A stretch of 47,369 nucleotides of DNA from the NCBI RefSeq assembly GCF_019459305.1, contig NZ_JAIBES010000132.1, forward strand, positions 1-47,369, read 5' to 3'. The notes under the pieces were generated by a model. It saw nothing but the letters and a program-made list of their open reading frames with translations, searched no databases and had not been told where the DNA came from. The DNA comes from Sphingopyxis sp. Lineage in GTDB: Bacteria > Pseudomonadota > Alphaproteobacteria > Sphingomonadales > Sphingomonadaceae. Position numbers and translations under genes: made by a program. Positions 18,671-27,087 of this stretch are shown piece by piece; the stretch's first letter is position 1, and every line of letters begins with the position of its first letter.

Positions 18671-20209
18671 TCAGCTCTCCGAATTGGGCGCGGGTGCCCG
18701 CACAGCGTAGTTTGAATGCGGCTCTTCGAGATTGATGACCACCGCCTTCGATAGCGTATAGTGATCGATCGTCTCAAGACAGCCTTCCCGTCCGAAACCG
18801 CTCTGCTTGTACCCGCCAAGAGGCATTCCAGGCTTGAAGTTGTAGTACCGGTTGACCCAGATCATGCCTGTTTCAAGACCGCGCGCTATCCGATGCGCCC
18901 GGGTGAGGTTGCTGGTCCAGATGCCGCCGGCGAGACCATACTCGGTATCATTGGCCTGCCGAAGCATTTCCGCCTCGTCGTTCCAGCGGATAACCGATGT
19001 GACGGGACCGAAAATCTCCTCCTGCGCCACGCGCATATCGTTCCTGACGCCCGAGAAGATCGTCGGCTCGATGAATAACCCGTCCTCGAGGCCGGTGACG
19101 CTGGCCGGCTTGCCGCCCATCGGTATGTCGACGCCCTCATCACGCGCGAGGTCGAAATAGCCATTGACCTTGTCGTACTGGATCTTCGACGCCATGGCCC
19201 CGAGCTGGGTCGCCGGGTCGAGCGGATCTCCCTGGACCACGGCCTGTAGCTGGCGTCGGAAGGATTCGAGGAACTGATCCTCGACCTTTTCATGGACGAA
19301 AACGCGGGTCCCTGCCGAGCATACCTCGCCCTTGTTGAAGATGTTGGTGACCACGGCGGATTGCGCGGCCGCGTCGATGTTCGCGTCTTCGCAAACGATA
19401 TTGGCCGACTTTCCGCCGAGCTCCATGGTCTGCGGGATCACATTCTTCGCCGCATAACCGATGATCTTCTGGGCCGTCGGGCGCGAACCGGTGAAAGTCA
19501 CCTTGCGGACCTTTGGATGGGTCACGAGCGGTTCGCCGATGACTGGCCCGTAGCCCGTGATCACGTTGATCACACCGGGCGGGACGATATCCGCGATATC
19601 CTCGATGAACTGCATTACCGAAAGGCACGCGATCTCAGCGGGCTTGAGCACCACCGTACACCCCGCGGCCAGCGCCGGAGCCAGCTTGAACGCAGCCATC
19701 AGCAGGGGGACGTTCCAGGGAATGATCTGCGCGGCCACGCCGATCGGCTCGCGATGTACGAGCATCGTCGCATCGGCGAAATCGGCTGTCGAACCGTGCG
19801 GGTAGAATGCTGCTCCGGCGAAGAATTCGAAATGCCCCATCGCCCCGACGATATCGTGGGTGAAGGCGTCGGTTATCGGTTTGCCATTGTTGAGCGATTC
19901 CAGCAACGCATAGTCGAAATGCCGTTCACGAATGCGCTGCGCCAGCGCACGAAGAATGTTCTGCCGCTGCGCAGGAGCCGAAAGGGCCCATTTCGGGAAG
20001 GCGGCGGCGGCGGCCTCGACAGCCCGGTTGACGTCTGTCGCATTGCCGTCCTGGATGTATCCGACGAGTTGCCGGGTCGCCGGATTTTCGAGAGCGATCG
20101 TCTTTCCGCTATCGCCCGCGATCCATTCCCCGCCGATGAACTGGCCAAATGTCTTGGGCTTCCCGAGTTCGCCTGCCTTCTGACGCGCAAGCTCAAGCGT
20201 TATTTCCAT
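18671..20209 (-). CDS. Aldehyde dehydrogenase (NAD(P)+)
   Basis: A 512-aa ALDH-superfamily enzyme oxidising an aldehyde to its acid. Visible are the substrate-pocket entry PWNVPLLMAAFKLAPALAAG, the cofactor motif TFTGSRPTAQKI, the general base Glu in MELGGKSANIV (near 263) and the nucleophile Cys in GEVCSAGTRVF (near 297). EEIFGPVTSVI follows, and the C terminus has FKPGMPLGGYKQSGFGRE. I chose the ATG at 20209 (AGAGGA upstream) over a TTG six bases earlier. It lies directly after the Fe-type alcohol dehydrogenase, suggesting two-step oxidation of a side-chain alcohol. A GCAAATTGAT motif lies 92 bp upstream. Confidence 0.94.
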   Translation of the reverse strand: MEITLELARQKAGELGKPKTFGQFIGGEWIAGDSGKTIALENPATRQLVGYIQDGNATDVNRAVEAAAAAFPKWALSAPAQRQNILRALAQRIRERHFDYALLESLNNGKPITDAFTHDIVGAMGHFEFFAGAAFYPHGSTADFADATMLVHREPIGVAAQIIPWNVPLLMAAFKLAPALAAGCTVVLKPAEIACLSVMQFIEDIADIVPPGVINVITGYGPVIGEPLVTHPKVRKVTFTGSRPTAQKIIGYAAKNVIPQTMELGGKSANIVCEDANIDAAAQSAVVTNIFNKGEVCSAGTRVFVHEKVEDQFLESFRRQLQAVVQGDPLDPATQLGAMASKIQYDKVNGYFDLARDEGVDIPMGGKPASVTGLEDGLFIEPTIFSGVRNDMRVAQEEIFGPVTSVIRWNDEAEMLRQANDTEYGLAGGIWTSNLTRAHRIARGLETGMIWVNRYYNFKPGMPLGGYKQSGFGREGCLETIDHYTLSKAVVINLEEPHSNYAVRAPAPNSES

Positions 20210-20300
20210 TACCAATGTCCTCTCACGCCGACGCTTCCGATCCGGCTCACCCGATCAATTGATTTTCAGCCTCATCTGCTGGGCCATGCCGCGCCAGCGA

Positions 20301-20310
20301 GCAAATTGAT
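20301..20310 (+). promoter_or_regulatory. GCAAATTGAT motif, copy 1
   Basis: GCAAATTGAT followed by GTATC, in the gap between the aldehyde and alcohol dehydrogenase genes. The same 10-mer recurs in the 25.3-25.6 kb intergenic region and nearly so upstream of the second TonB receptor. A self-complementary ATCAATTGAT lies nearby at 20254-20263. Confidence 0.5.
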
Positions 20311-20347
20311 GTATCCGGCCTTGCGAATAAGTCTGCTGAATATTGCA

Positions 20348-21475
20348 TCAGTCAACCAGTGCCAGCGATGAATATAGCATCCGCTCGTAATCGTCCCGCG
20401 AAGGGGGATAATGGGCGAAACCATTCAGGAAGTGGGCATGCGCCGCGCTAGCCAGCCCGGGTACATCCTCGCTCCGGTATCCGAGCGCCGCGAGACTGAT
20501 GGGGAGCCCGACCTCCTTCATGAGCCCGGCAAAAGCGTCTCCCAGAGAATCATCCGGATTGATCCCGAATGCGGCGCACAGCAGACATTTGTCTCCGCGC
20601 CTTTTCTCCAGCACCTGGTCCACCGTCACGACCACGCCGATCCCGCTCAGTATCCCGTGCGGAAACCCCTGGTCACTACAAGTGAGCGCAAGGGCATGCG
20701 CAGGCCCCGTCCCCATGCTCATCGCGATGCCTCCGGCATAGCTCGCCAGCAGCATTTCCGATCGCGCGACAAGGTCTCCCGGGTCTTTCATGACCGTACG
20801 AAGCGCACTGACACCTCGTCGCAGACCATCGAGCGCGATCAGTTTAGCGAATGGTACATCGTCCTTCGAAAGAAAGCCCTCGACGCAATGCGACAAGGCA
20901 TCGATCCCGGTCGCGGCGGTGATGCGAGGCGGAAGCGTGCTGGTGAGTTCGGGAGCGAGCACCGTAAGCTTCGGCATGACCTGGTAAGACGCGATGCCAA
21001 CGCCGGCGCTCTTGCTGTCCGGATGGATGCCTGCGTAGATATCCGCATCGCTGCCCGTACCTGCGGTGGTCGGGATCGCTATGATCGGCACGGCGCACCC
21101 GATCTCGCGCTCGGGATGGAGAGCAAAGGACGCAATGTTCTCGCCGGTGGCCACGACGACAGCGATGCACTTCGCCGTGTCGAGAACGGACCCGCCCCCG
21201 AAACCAAGAACACAGTCGCACGCGCTCGCTTGATAGGCCACCGCTCCCGCGTCGACATCGCCGAAGACGTTGTTTTCAGTCACGCCGTCGAAAATGGCAT
21301 GATCGACACCGTCAAGCGCCGCCGCGAGTCTTTCCAGCAGTCCCGCGGCAACGATGCCGCGGTCAGTAACGACAAGGGGGCGCGCCAGACCCAGAAGCCG
21401 TAACTCCTTCCGCAAGACTGCAAGTGCTCCTTCACCGAATACGGTGCGTGGCAACTGGAGAACGGCCTGGTTCAC
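20348..21475 (-). CDS. Iron-containing (type III) alcohol dehydrogenase
   Basis: A 375-aa member of the Fe-ADH / maleylacetate-reductase superfamily. The nucleotide-binding motif CVLGFGGGSVLDTAK, PIIAIPTTAGTGSD and the metal ligands in ATGIDALSHCVEG and GPAHALALTCSDQGFPHG are all recognisable. The apparent start is GTG at 21475 with only a weak ribosome-binding site, 22 bp after the P450 stop, so translation may depend on coupling. It could oxidise a side-chain alcohol for the adjacent aldehyde dehydrogenase, or act as a maleylacetate reductase-like enzyme; the sequence does not decide between these. Confidence 0.9.
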   Translation of the reverse strand: MNQAVLQLPRTVFGEGALAVLRKELRLLGLARPLVVTDRGIVAAGLLERLAAALDGVDHAIFDGVTENNVFGDVDAGAVAYQASACDCVLGFGGGSVLDTAKCIAVVVATGENIASFALHPEREIGCAVPIIAIPTTAGTGSDADIYAGIHPDSKSAGVGIASYQVMPKLTVLAPELTSTLPPRITAATGIDALSHCVEGFLSKDDVPFAKLIALDGLRRGVSALRTVMKDPGDLVARSEMLLASYAGGIAMSMGTGPAHALALTCSDQGFPHGILSGIGVVVTVDQVLEKRRGDKCLLCAAFGINPDDSLGDAFAGLMKEVGLPISLAALGYRSEDVPGLASAAHAHFLNGFAHYPPSRDDYERMLYSSLALVD

Positions 21476-21497
21476 TGTCGAATCCGTGGAGTTGCTT

Positions 21498-22697
21498 TCA
21501 CGCCCATTGCGGCTGGATCACAAGCTTCGAAAGCCCGCGCAGCGTGTTGTGAAGCTCCCTGTGCTCTTCCACGATCACGAAGCTGTCCATCCTGTCGAGA
21601 AGGATGCGCAGAACCGTTTCGATTTCGAGCTTGCCGAGGTGGCGGCCCGCACACATGTGGGTTCCGTAGCCAAAGGCATTGTGATCACGCGCGTCGCGCA
21701 TGACGTCGAACCTGTCCGGTTCCGGATAATGGCGTTCGTCGCGATTGGCCGCCGCATACTGCATGATCGCACGATCGCCGGCGTAGAGCCTGACGCCTTC
21801 CAGGTCATGATCCTTTGTCAGGACCCGCGTGAAGGCCCGGATCGGCGACTCCATCCGCAGAGCCTCATCAATCGCAAAGGGGACACGATCCCGATTCTCT
21901 TTCAGCAGGGCCCACTGGTCGGGATTGTTGCCAAGAAGGTACAGGGTGCTGCTGAGCCCGTGGATTGTCGTATCGAGCGCGGGCGCGGTGTAGTCCATCA
22001 GCATATTCTGCGCTTCCTGATGGGAGAGCTTTCCCTCGTCGGCAGCAACAAAGAGGGCAGCCGCCCAGCCGTCCGGATCCATTTCCTCGCGCTTGAGGCC
22101 GGCGAGATAGACGAAGGCTTCCTGGCCGATTTCGAGACCCGTCACCGTGCGCGGATATCCGTCAGGGCCCATTGCATCGAATAGCCCGGCGGCCCAGATC
22201 AGCATGTTGTTCTTCCCGTCCTCGCTCAACCCGAGCAGCTCGGTGACGACGGTGAGCGGCAGGAAGTGAGCCAGTTGCGAGACGGCATCGAAGCTGTCCT
22301 CCTGCATAAGGCTTTCGACATGGCCCGATGCCAGTCCATGCAGCCGCACCCTCAGGCCCTTCATCGCCCCGGGACTGAGTGGCCTTGCGAAGGTTCGCCG
22401 CAGCCTCATGTGTTCGGGGTCGTCGGCAAGCAGCATGATGCCGTCCGACGCCTGGTTCAGAATCCCGTTCATCGCGATGCCTTCGCGGGATGTGAAAGTC
22501 TGTGCGTCGAGAAGCGCCTTGCGAATGCTGCTGTAGCGCGGGACTACCCATGCATTGTGCCGGGACAGCCAGACAGCCGGGCCCAGATCCCTGAGCTTCC
22601 TGTAGTGCGGATAGGGATCACGCAGGACCTCGTCGGACCACAGATCCAGATCCGAGGCCGGCTGGCGTGTCCGGGTCGCTGTCGTTGCTTCAGGCAT
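21498..22697 (-). CDS. Cytochrome P450 (bacterial class I)
   Basis: A 399-aa soluble P450. The heme-thiolate loop is AFGYGTHMCAGRHLG (Cys near 348). The K-helix ExxR is in IDEALRMESP, and the I-helix has APALDTTIHGL, with Asp-Thr in the oxygen-activating position. There is no membrane anchor, so electrons must come from a ferredoxin and reductase; a ferredoxin is encoded at 14.3 kb and a reductase remnant at 12.4 kb. General pattern (GPAVWLSRHNAWVVPRY, RAFTRVLTKDHDLEGV) reminds me of CYP199-like enzymes that oxidise para-substituted or methoxylated aromatics, but I cannot confirm the family. Co-location with formaldehyde dehydrogenase favours O-demethylation. Its start overlaps the end of the upstream hydroxylase gene by 8 bp. 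Confidence 0.94.
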   Translation of the reverse strand: MPEATTATRTRQPASDLDLWSDEVLRDPYPHYRKLRDLGPAVWLSRHNAWVVPRYSSIRKALLDAQTFTSREGIAMNGILNQASDGIMLLADDPEHMRLRRTFARPLSPGAMKGLRVRLHGLASGHVESLMQEDSFDAVSQLAHFLPLTVVTELLGLSEDGKNNMLIWAAGLFDAMGPDGYPRTVTGLEIGQEAFVYLAGLKREEMDPDGWAAALFVAADEGKLSHQEAQNMLMDYTAPALDTTIHGLSSTLYLLGNNPDQWALLKENRDRVPFAIDEALRMESPIRAFTRVLTKDHDLEGVRLYAGDRAIMQYAAANRDERHYPEPDRFDVMRDARDHNAFGYGTHMCAGRHLGKLEIETVLRILLDRMDSFVIVEEHRELHNTLRGLSKLVIQPQWA

Positions 22698-24360
22698 CTT
22701 CTCTCTCCGTTTGTCGCCCGGCCCTGCCGATGCTCTTGCGCATGACGACGAGCGCTTCCTCGCTGCTTACCCGGTCGCCCTGCCATGCGATATGTTCATC
22801 CGGCCGCGCAAGCACGAGCGCTTCGGGAAAGAACGCCGCGGCCTCGTGCGGAATTGTCAGGATTTCGAGCGGAACCGACAAAGCGCTCGCGGCGAGCCTA
22901 AAGGCGGTGACGCCGTCACTCGCCTGCTCCCTCGTCAGGAGCGTCAATCCGGGCCCGAAGCGATCGTAAACCGAAACCCCCGGCGCCAGCCAGAAATGCG
23001 GGACAAGCTTGCCCGGCACCGCAACGGGGTCGTATTCCTCGGCCACCGGCGCGCCGAGGTCATCACCTCCCGAAACGATCGGCGACCCTCCGTAATGGTA
23101 TCCCAGCACAAGGCCGATCGTGTGGAATTCGCGGCGCTTCTGCTCTACGGCTTCCCTGCCAAGCGCTTCGCGGGCCGTCTGCCCTTCGCTGCCTGGATCT
23201 TCGAGATCCTTACGCAGCAGATCGGCACTCAGCACAGCATAATTGGCGACTGCTTCGTCGACCGTCCACCGGTGAACCTGCCCCCGTTCGTATTCGTAGC
23301 TGTCGAGGAGGCCTTCCCCGCCCCATCCCGCCAGAACGGCGCCCAGCTTCCACGCCAGATCGGCCGCATCGCCAAGTCCCATGTTCATTCCGTAGCCGCC
23401 AAAAGGCGGACGCAACTGACACGCGTCACCGGCGATGAAGGCGCGGCGGTCGCGATAGGTGTCGGCAATGAGCTCATGCGCATACCAGGGGTCGAGCGCC
23501 ATGACCTCAAAGTCGACCTTCCTGCCTATGATGCCCTGCAGGTATCGGTCGATCTGCTCTTCGGTCATGCCGCTGTCGCCGCGCGGCAGCCTTTTAGCGA
23601 TGTACCAGAGCTCGCCGATGGGTCCCATGATGCCCGGACTGTCCTCGTTGATCAGCCAGTGCATGATGCCGCGATTGGCTGGTGGATTCTTGTTGAGTTC
23701 GGGAATGCGCAACACCATGTTGTAATTGCAGGCGTAGGCATATCTGCCTTCGAGTTTTCCGCCGATGATCTCTCGAACCTTACTTGATCCGCCGTCGGCG
23801 CCGACGATGAATTTCGCACGCAAAGTAAATTCTTCTTCGTCGCCTTTCTGAAACGAAGCGGTCACGCCGTCATCATTCTGCGAGAAGCCGAGAAGCTGCG
23901 TCCCGTATTCCTGCTGCACGCAGGCGAGCTCGTCGAGGCGGGTCTTGATCACCTCCTCGACCTTGTATTGCGGAATCCATTCGCTCGGCTCGCAAAAGCG
24001 CAGGTCACCGGCGTGGCTGTTTCCGCGAAAGTAGATGTTGGGCAGCGTCGCGATATGGTGACCATAAAGACGCGTCTGGAAAACAATGTCCGTTGGCAGG
24101 TCGTCGGGCGTAGGACTGGCCTCGCGGACCTTCTGCGCGAGCCCCCAGCGCCGCAGATGTGTGAGCGAACGCATGTTGAGTGTCTTCGCGCGCGGTTGCG
24201 GCCCGCGCGAACCATCGCGTTCGACCATGATCACCCGGTGCCCACAAAGTCCGAGTGACAGCGAAAGCGCCAGCCCCACCGGGCCCGCCCCGATGACGAG
24301 CACATCGGTATCGAAACTCTGCGTGTCAGACACGGTCACCCCCGGCAATGCTTCGTCCAA
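22690..24360 (-). CDS. FAD-dependent aromatic hydroxylase (MhpA/PheA-like)
   Basis: A class A flavoprotein monooxygenase of about 550 aa that would hydroxylate a phenolic ring next to an existing hydroxyl, preparing it for extradiol cleavage. Motifs: FAD fold DVLVIGAGPVGLALSLSLG, DG motif IVGADGGSSKVREI, and GD motif AFIAGDACQLRPPFGGYGMN near residue 310. The C-terminal thioredoxin-like domain common in this group spans the last 150 residues. The longest reading starts at a TTG (24360); a GTG near 24330 with GGGGG upstream is a better start, so the N terminus is uncertain. It lies just after the ring-cleavage dioxygenase gene, the usual hydroxylase-dioxygenase pairing. Confidence 0.92.
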   Translation of the reverse strand: MDEALPGVTVSDTQSFDTDVLVIGAGPVGLALSLSLGLCGHRVIMVERDGSRGPQPRAKTLNMRSLTHLRRWGLAQKVREASPTPDDLPTDIVFQTRLYGHHIATLPNIYFRGNSHAGDLRFCEPSEWIPQYKVEEVIKTRLDELACVQQEYGTQLLGFSQNDDGVTASFQKGDEEEFTLRAKFIVGADGGSSKVREIIGGKLEGRYAYACNYNMVLRIPELNKNPPANRGIMHWLINEDSPGIMGPIGELWYIAKRLPRGDSGMTEEQIDRYLQGIIGRKVDFEVMALDPWYAHELIADTYRDRRAFIAGDACQLRPPFGGYGMNMGLGDAADLAWKLGAVLAGWGGEGLLDSYEYERGQVHRWTVDEAVANYAVLSADLLRKDLEDPGSEGQTAREALGREAVEQKRREFHTIGLVLGYHYGGSPIVSGGDDLGAPVAEEYDPVAVPGKLVPHFWLAPGVSVYDRFGPGLTLLTREQASDGVTAFRLAASALSVPLEILTIPHEAAAFFPEALVLARPDEHIAWQGDRVSSEEALVVMRKSIGRAGRQTEREDA

Positions 24361-24375
24361 AATCCATTCTCAGCA

Positions 24376-25299
24376 TCATGCGAGCTCATAATTCGTGCCG
24401 AAATCTTCGGGAGGTCTCGGGCCCCATTGATAAAAGGAGTCTTCCGGGGGGCTGTCCAAAGCCTCCCAGCCAGCCCCCGCAGCGATGAAGTCCATGTCCG
24501 CAGAAAATTCCGCGTAGCTGCCCCAGGGATCGCGCGCGTAGTAGAAGTAGTTTGACCCCAGGACATGACGGCCAACACCCCAACCACTCGGATAGCCGGC
24601 CTCTTCCATCTGCATGGCGCCTTGGCCTACCTCGGCGATCGAGCGCACCTCCCAGCTGCTGTGATGCAGGCCCGGCCCCCCGGACCTCGCCAGCGCGACC
24701 ATGTGATGTTCGCTCCCGTGCGGTCCGTGCATGAACGCGACATCGTCGCCTGACTTGTCGGAAAGTCTCAGGCCGAGATATTCCTGATAGAAAGAAATCG
24801 CCTCCGGCACGCTTTTCGAAAAGAGCGCGAGATGCGCCAGGCGACGCGGGCGGATCACTCCCATCGCGCTGCGCGGCCCCGTGCCCCTGGCATGGGAATA
24901 AAGAGGAGGGAGACCGCACTCGACCTTCTCATCAGGGGACGTTTTCCCGCTGACCGCGACCTCGACACAGAGACCGTCCGGTGCCTTGATCCACATACTG
25001 GTACCCAGCGCACGGATGGGCCGATCCGCCGCGACCGGCCCGAGACGCTCTTTGAACGCCTTTTCATCTTCAGGGAAAATCCCGAAACGAACCGACTTGA
25101 GCTTCTTGCGCTGCTCCCGGATGATGTCGGCCCAGACATGCTCGGAGCCGAAACACCGCAGGTAGAGCCGCGCCGCGCCCCGCTCCACATCCAGTCCGAA
25201 AGCGCGAAAGAATTTCTCCGCTGCATCGAGATCGGGAACTGCCAGTGTAAAGTGGTCAAGCGAATGGACGCCCAGGGGTCGCTGCTTTCCGTTCGTCAT
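24376..25299 (-). CDS. Type I extradiol ring-cleavage dioxygenase (VOC fold)
   Basis: A 307-aa two-domain vicinal-oxygen-chelate protein. I start it at 25299 because homology-like sequence begins there (VHSLDHFTLAVPDLDAAEKF); the upstream in-frame sequence is non-descript. In the C-terminal domain the 2-His-1-Glu iron ligands are visible: His156 in RRLAHLALF, His212/213 in GLHHSSWEV and Glu264 in SYAEFSAD, with spacing matching known extradiol enzymes. These cleave a catechol or hydroquinone-type ring next to the hydroxyl pair. It is the first gene of the long minus-strand operon, facing the FAH hydrolase across about 300 bp. Confidence 0.92.
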   Translation of the reverse strand: MTNGKQRPLGVHSLDHFTLAVPDLDAAEKFFRAFGLDVERGAARLYLRCFGSEHVWADIIREQRKKLKSVRFGIFPEDEKAFKERLGPVAADRPIRALGTSMWIKAPDGLCVEVAVSGKTSPDEKVECGLPPLYSHARGTGPRSAMGVIRPRRLAHLALFSKSVPEAISFYQEYLGLRLSDKSGDDVAFMHGPHGSEHHMVALARSGGPGLHHSSWEVRSIAEVGQGAMQMEEAGYPSGWGVGRHVLGSNYFYYARDPWGSYAEFSADMDFIAAGAGWEALDSPPEDSFYQWGPRPPEDFGTNYELA

Positions 25300-25432
25300 A
25301 CTCTGCCTGCTCAGCCTCTCTCGCACCCGGCACTGCGGTTCGGGGCCTGCCGCTGTGTCCACAGTCAGGGTCGCCCCGGCCCCATGCAGACCGTTCTTTC
25401 GGCTGCGGGTATTGAAGGCGTCAGGACCTCTG

Positions 25433-25442
25433 GCAAATTGAT
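25433..25442 (+). promoter_or_regulatory. GCAAATTGAT motif, copy 2
   Basis: Exact GCAAATTGAT in the divergent promoter region between the dioxygenase operon and the FAH gene, followed by GATCTG. It pairs with an oppositely oriented copy about 95 bp away, as expected for regulation of both directions. Confidence 0.5.
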
Positions 25443-25535
25443 GATCTGGGGGAGATTTATTTTCCACTGTGATGATGGGCCGTTATCCGGGATTCTTCCT
25501 CATTATTGGCAAAGAAAATACCGTCGGAAGAATGT

Positions 25536-25545
25536 ATCAATTTGC
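25536..25545 (-). promoter_or_regulatory. GCAAATTGAT motif, copy 3 (minus strand)
   Basis: ATCAATTTGC on the plus strand, the reverse complement of the motif, 58 bp upstream of the FAH start codon. Read on the minus strand it continues ACATTC, resembling the GTATC of copy 1. Confidence 0.5.
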
Positions 25546-25602
25546 AATATGGCGGTCCGTGTCAAATCTGCAGCCCGGCGAAAACTATAGAAGCGGAGAC
25601 AG

Positions 25603-26475
25603 ATGGTGCGGTTCGTACGGTTCGAATACCAGAATGAAACACAGGTCGGCGTTCTGACCGGTGAGACGATCACCTCGCTGGCGCCGCTGGCTTCCGAATT
25701 CCCGACCATGCTGTCTATCGTGCAGGGCGGAGACGAGGCCCTCGCCGCCGTGCGGGCGCATGTGGACCGGACCAGGCCGGATATTCCGCTTGCAAACGTC
25801 CGGCTTCTTGCGCCGATCGAGCAACCCGGCAAGTTTCTGGCCATAGGCATGAACTACCGAAAGCATGTCGAGGAATCGGCCCGCGTCGGGGTGAAGGCTC
25901 CGGCCAACCAGATGTGGTTCAACAAGCAGACAACCTGCATTTCCGGACCCTGTGACGACATCGATCCGGGGGTTACCGAAAAACTCGACTACGAAGCCGA
26001 GTTGGGTGCGGTCATGGGCAGGACGGCAAAGCATGTCTCGAGAGGCGATGCCCGAAGCTGCGTATTTGGCTATTTCGTCGCAAATGACGTTTCCGCACGC
26101 GACTGGCAATTTCACACGCCAACATTCACCATGGGCAAGTCGTTCGACACCCATGGCCCAATAGGTCCATGCATCGTGACTGCGGACGAGCTGGGCGATC
26201 CGCACGCTCTGGGAATCCGCTGCTTCGTGAACGGCGAACTGCGACAGGAAAGCAACACGAGCCAGATGCTCAACGACCTCTGGGATCAGATTGCCTACCT
26301 CACTACCGCGTTCACACTCCAGCCTGGTGACCTCATCGCAACAGGAACCCCGGAGGGCGTCGGGGCGGGCATGGATCCGCCGAAATTCCTGCAGGCCGGT
26401 GATGTGGTTCGATGCGAAATCGATGGCATCGGGGCGATTGAGAACACCGTTGCCGCCAGGTCCGAAGTGGCCTGA
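25603..26475 (+). CDS. Fumarylacetoacetate hydrolase (FAH)-family protein
   Basis: A 290-aa FAH-fold enzyme hydrolysing or hydrating a ring-cleavage product (acylpyruvate-type C-C hydrolase or 2-oxo-dienoate hydratase/isomerase). Visible are FLAIGMNYRKHVEE, the metal-binding acidic segment DYEAELGAVMGR, a further ligand region GYFVANDVSARDWQ, the substrate lid KSFDTHGPIGPC and the C-terminal IATGTPEGVGAG. It is transcribed divergently from the dioxygenase operon and probably acts right after ring opening. The following 100 bp hold a truncated gene, so it is the last intact member of its transcript. Confidence 0.92.
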   Translation: MVRFVRFEYQNETQVGVLTGETITSLAPLASEFPTMLSIVQGGDEALAAVRAHVDRTRPDIPLANVRLLAPIEQPGKFLAIGMNYRKHVEESARVGVKAPANQMWFNKQTTCISGPCDDIDPGVTEKLDYEAELGAVMGRTAKHVSRGDARSCVFGYFVANDVSARDWQFHTPTFTMGKSFDTHGPIGPCIVTADELGDPHALGIRCFVNGELRQESNTSQMLNDLWDQIAYLTTAFTLQPGDLIATGTPEGVGAGMDPPKFLQAGDVVRCEIDGIGAIENTVAARSEVA

Positions 26476-26486
26476 AAGAACTGCGA

Positions 26487-26582
26487 ATGATCCTGGTTAC
26501 TGCTCCCACCGGAGACATTGGCCAGCTTGTCGTGCGAGCGTTTCTGGCCGCGGCCGGGGAGTTGCGACTTATCGCGGTGTGA
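26487..26582 (+). pseudogene. N-terminal fragment of an NmrA/SDR-type NAD(P)-binding protein
   Basis: The first 31 codons of an atypical SDR are present (MILVTAPTGDIGQLVVRAF, the nucleotide-binding GxxGxxG-like start of NmrA proteins), then a TGA. The sequence changes abruptly at this point into a truncated transporter on the opposite strand, marking a deletion junction. Confidence 0.7.
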
Positions 26583-27013
26583 CACGCAGACCTGGCGCAT
26601 TGCCCGACTACCTTCAGGCAGTGGTGCGAGGCAGGCCGGCGTGTACGCTCCGTCTGCGAGGCTCATCATCGTTCGGGCAAGCACAAGCATGAACAGGCCC
26701 GTCGCAAGACCGCTGGCACCGATCAGGACCGAAAACGCAACCATGGAAGCCACGAGCACGCGGCGGCGGCCGATGCGGTCCGCAAGATGGCCCCGTGAAA
26801 AGAGCGGCCACGCCCCAGGCGATCGACAGGGCGCCCCGCAATGATTCCGAGATCGCTGAAGTTCAGTCCGAGATCCCTCGCGATGGCCGGGAACACGGGT
26901 GAGATCATGAAGCGATCCACGCCCACGAGTCCGAAACCGAGAGCTAGCAGCGTGACCGTGCGCCAATCGGTGGATTTGCTGATTTCCTGTTTTCCCGGCG
27001 CGGCTTCCGTCAC
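26583..27013 (-). pseudogene. MFS transporter, N-terminal fragment with frame breaks
   Basis: The N-terminal third of a major-facilitator transporter. A first helix and loop (TLLALGFGLVGVDRFMISPV) and LGLNFSDLGIIAG are in one frame, LSIAWGVAAL in a second, and the diagnostic loop RGHLADRIGRRRVLVASM plus LVLARTMMSLADGAYTPACL in a third. Two indels near 26780-26845 and loss of everything after about helix 4 make it non-functional. Relatives with this loop carry aromatic acids, so it may once have been the inner-membrane importer for the pathway. Confidence 0.8.
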
Positions 27014-27087
27014 TGTCCCTCGCTCTTTACAAAAAGTGCAGCGGGGAGCCATCGCGGGCTCCCCGCTGCCGGAGAGGCCAGCAGGGG

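Noticed and set aside
18595..18819. 75-residue N-terminal extension of the BBE-like oxidase
   Set aside because: It would overlap the aldehyde dehydrogenase C terminus by about 150 bp and has no family resemblance; the ATG at 18594 has a good ribosome-binding site.
14293..22697. Bisphenol-type P450/ferredoxin (bisdAB) system
   Set aside because: In that system the two genes are adjacent. Here they lie about 7 kb apart within a meta-cleavage operon, and no specific similarity can be claimed from sequence alone.
25300..25467. 56-residue N-terminal extension of the extradiol dioxygenase
   Set aside because: No homology-like sequence before VHSLDHF, and this interval is the divergent promoter region with the GCAAATTGAT copies.
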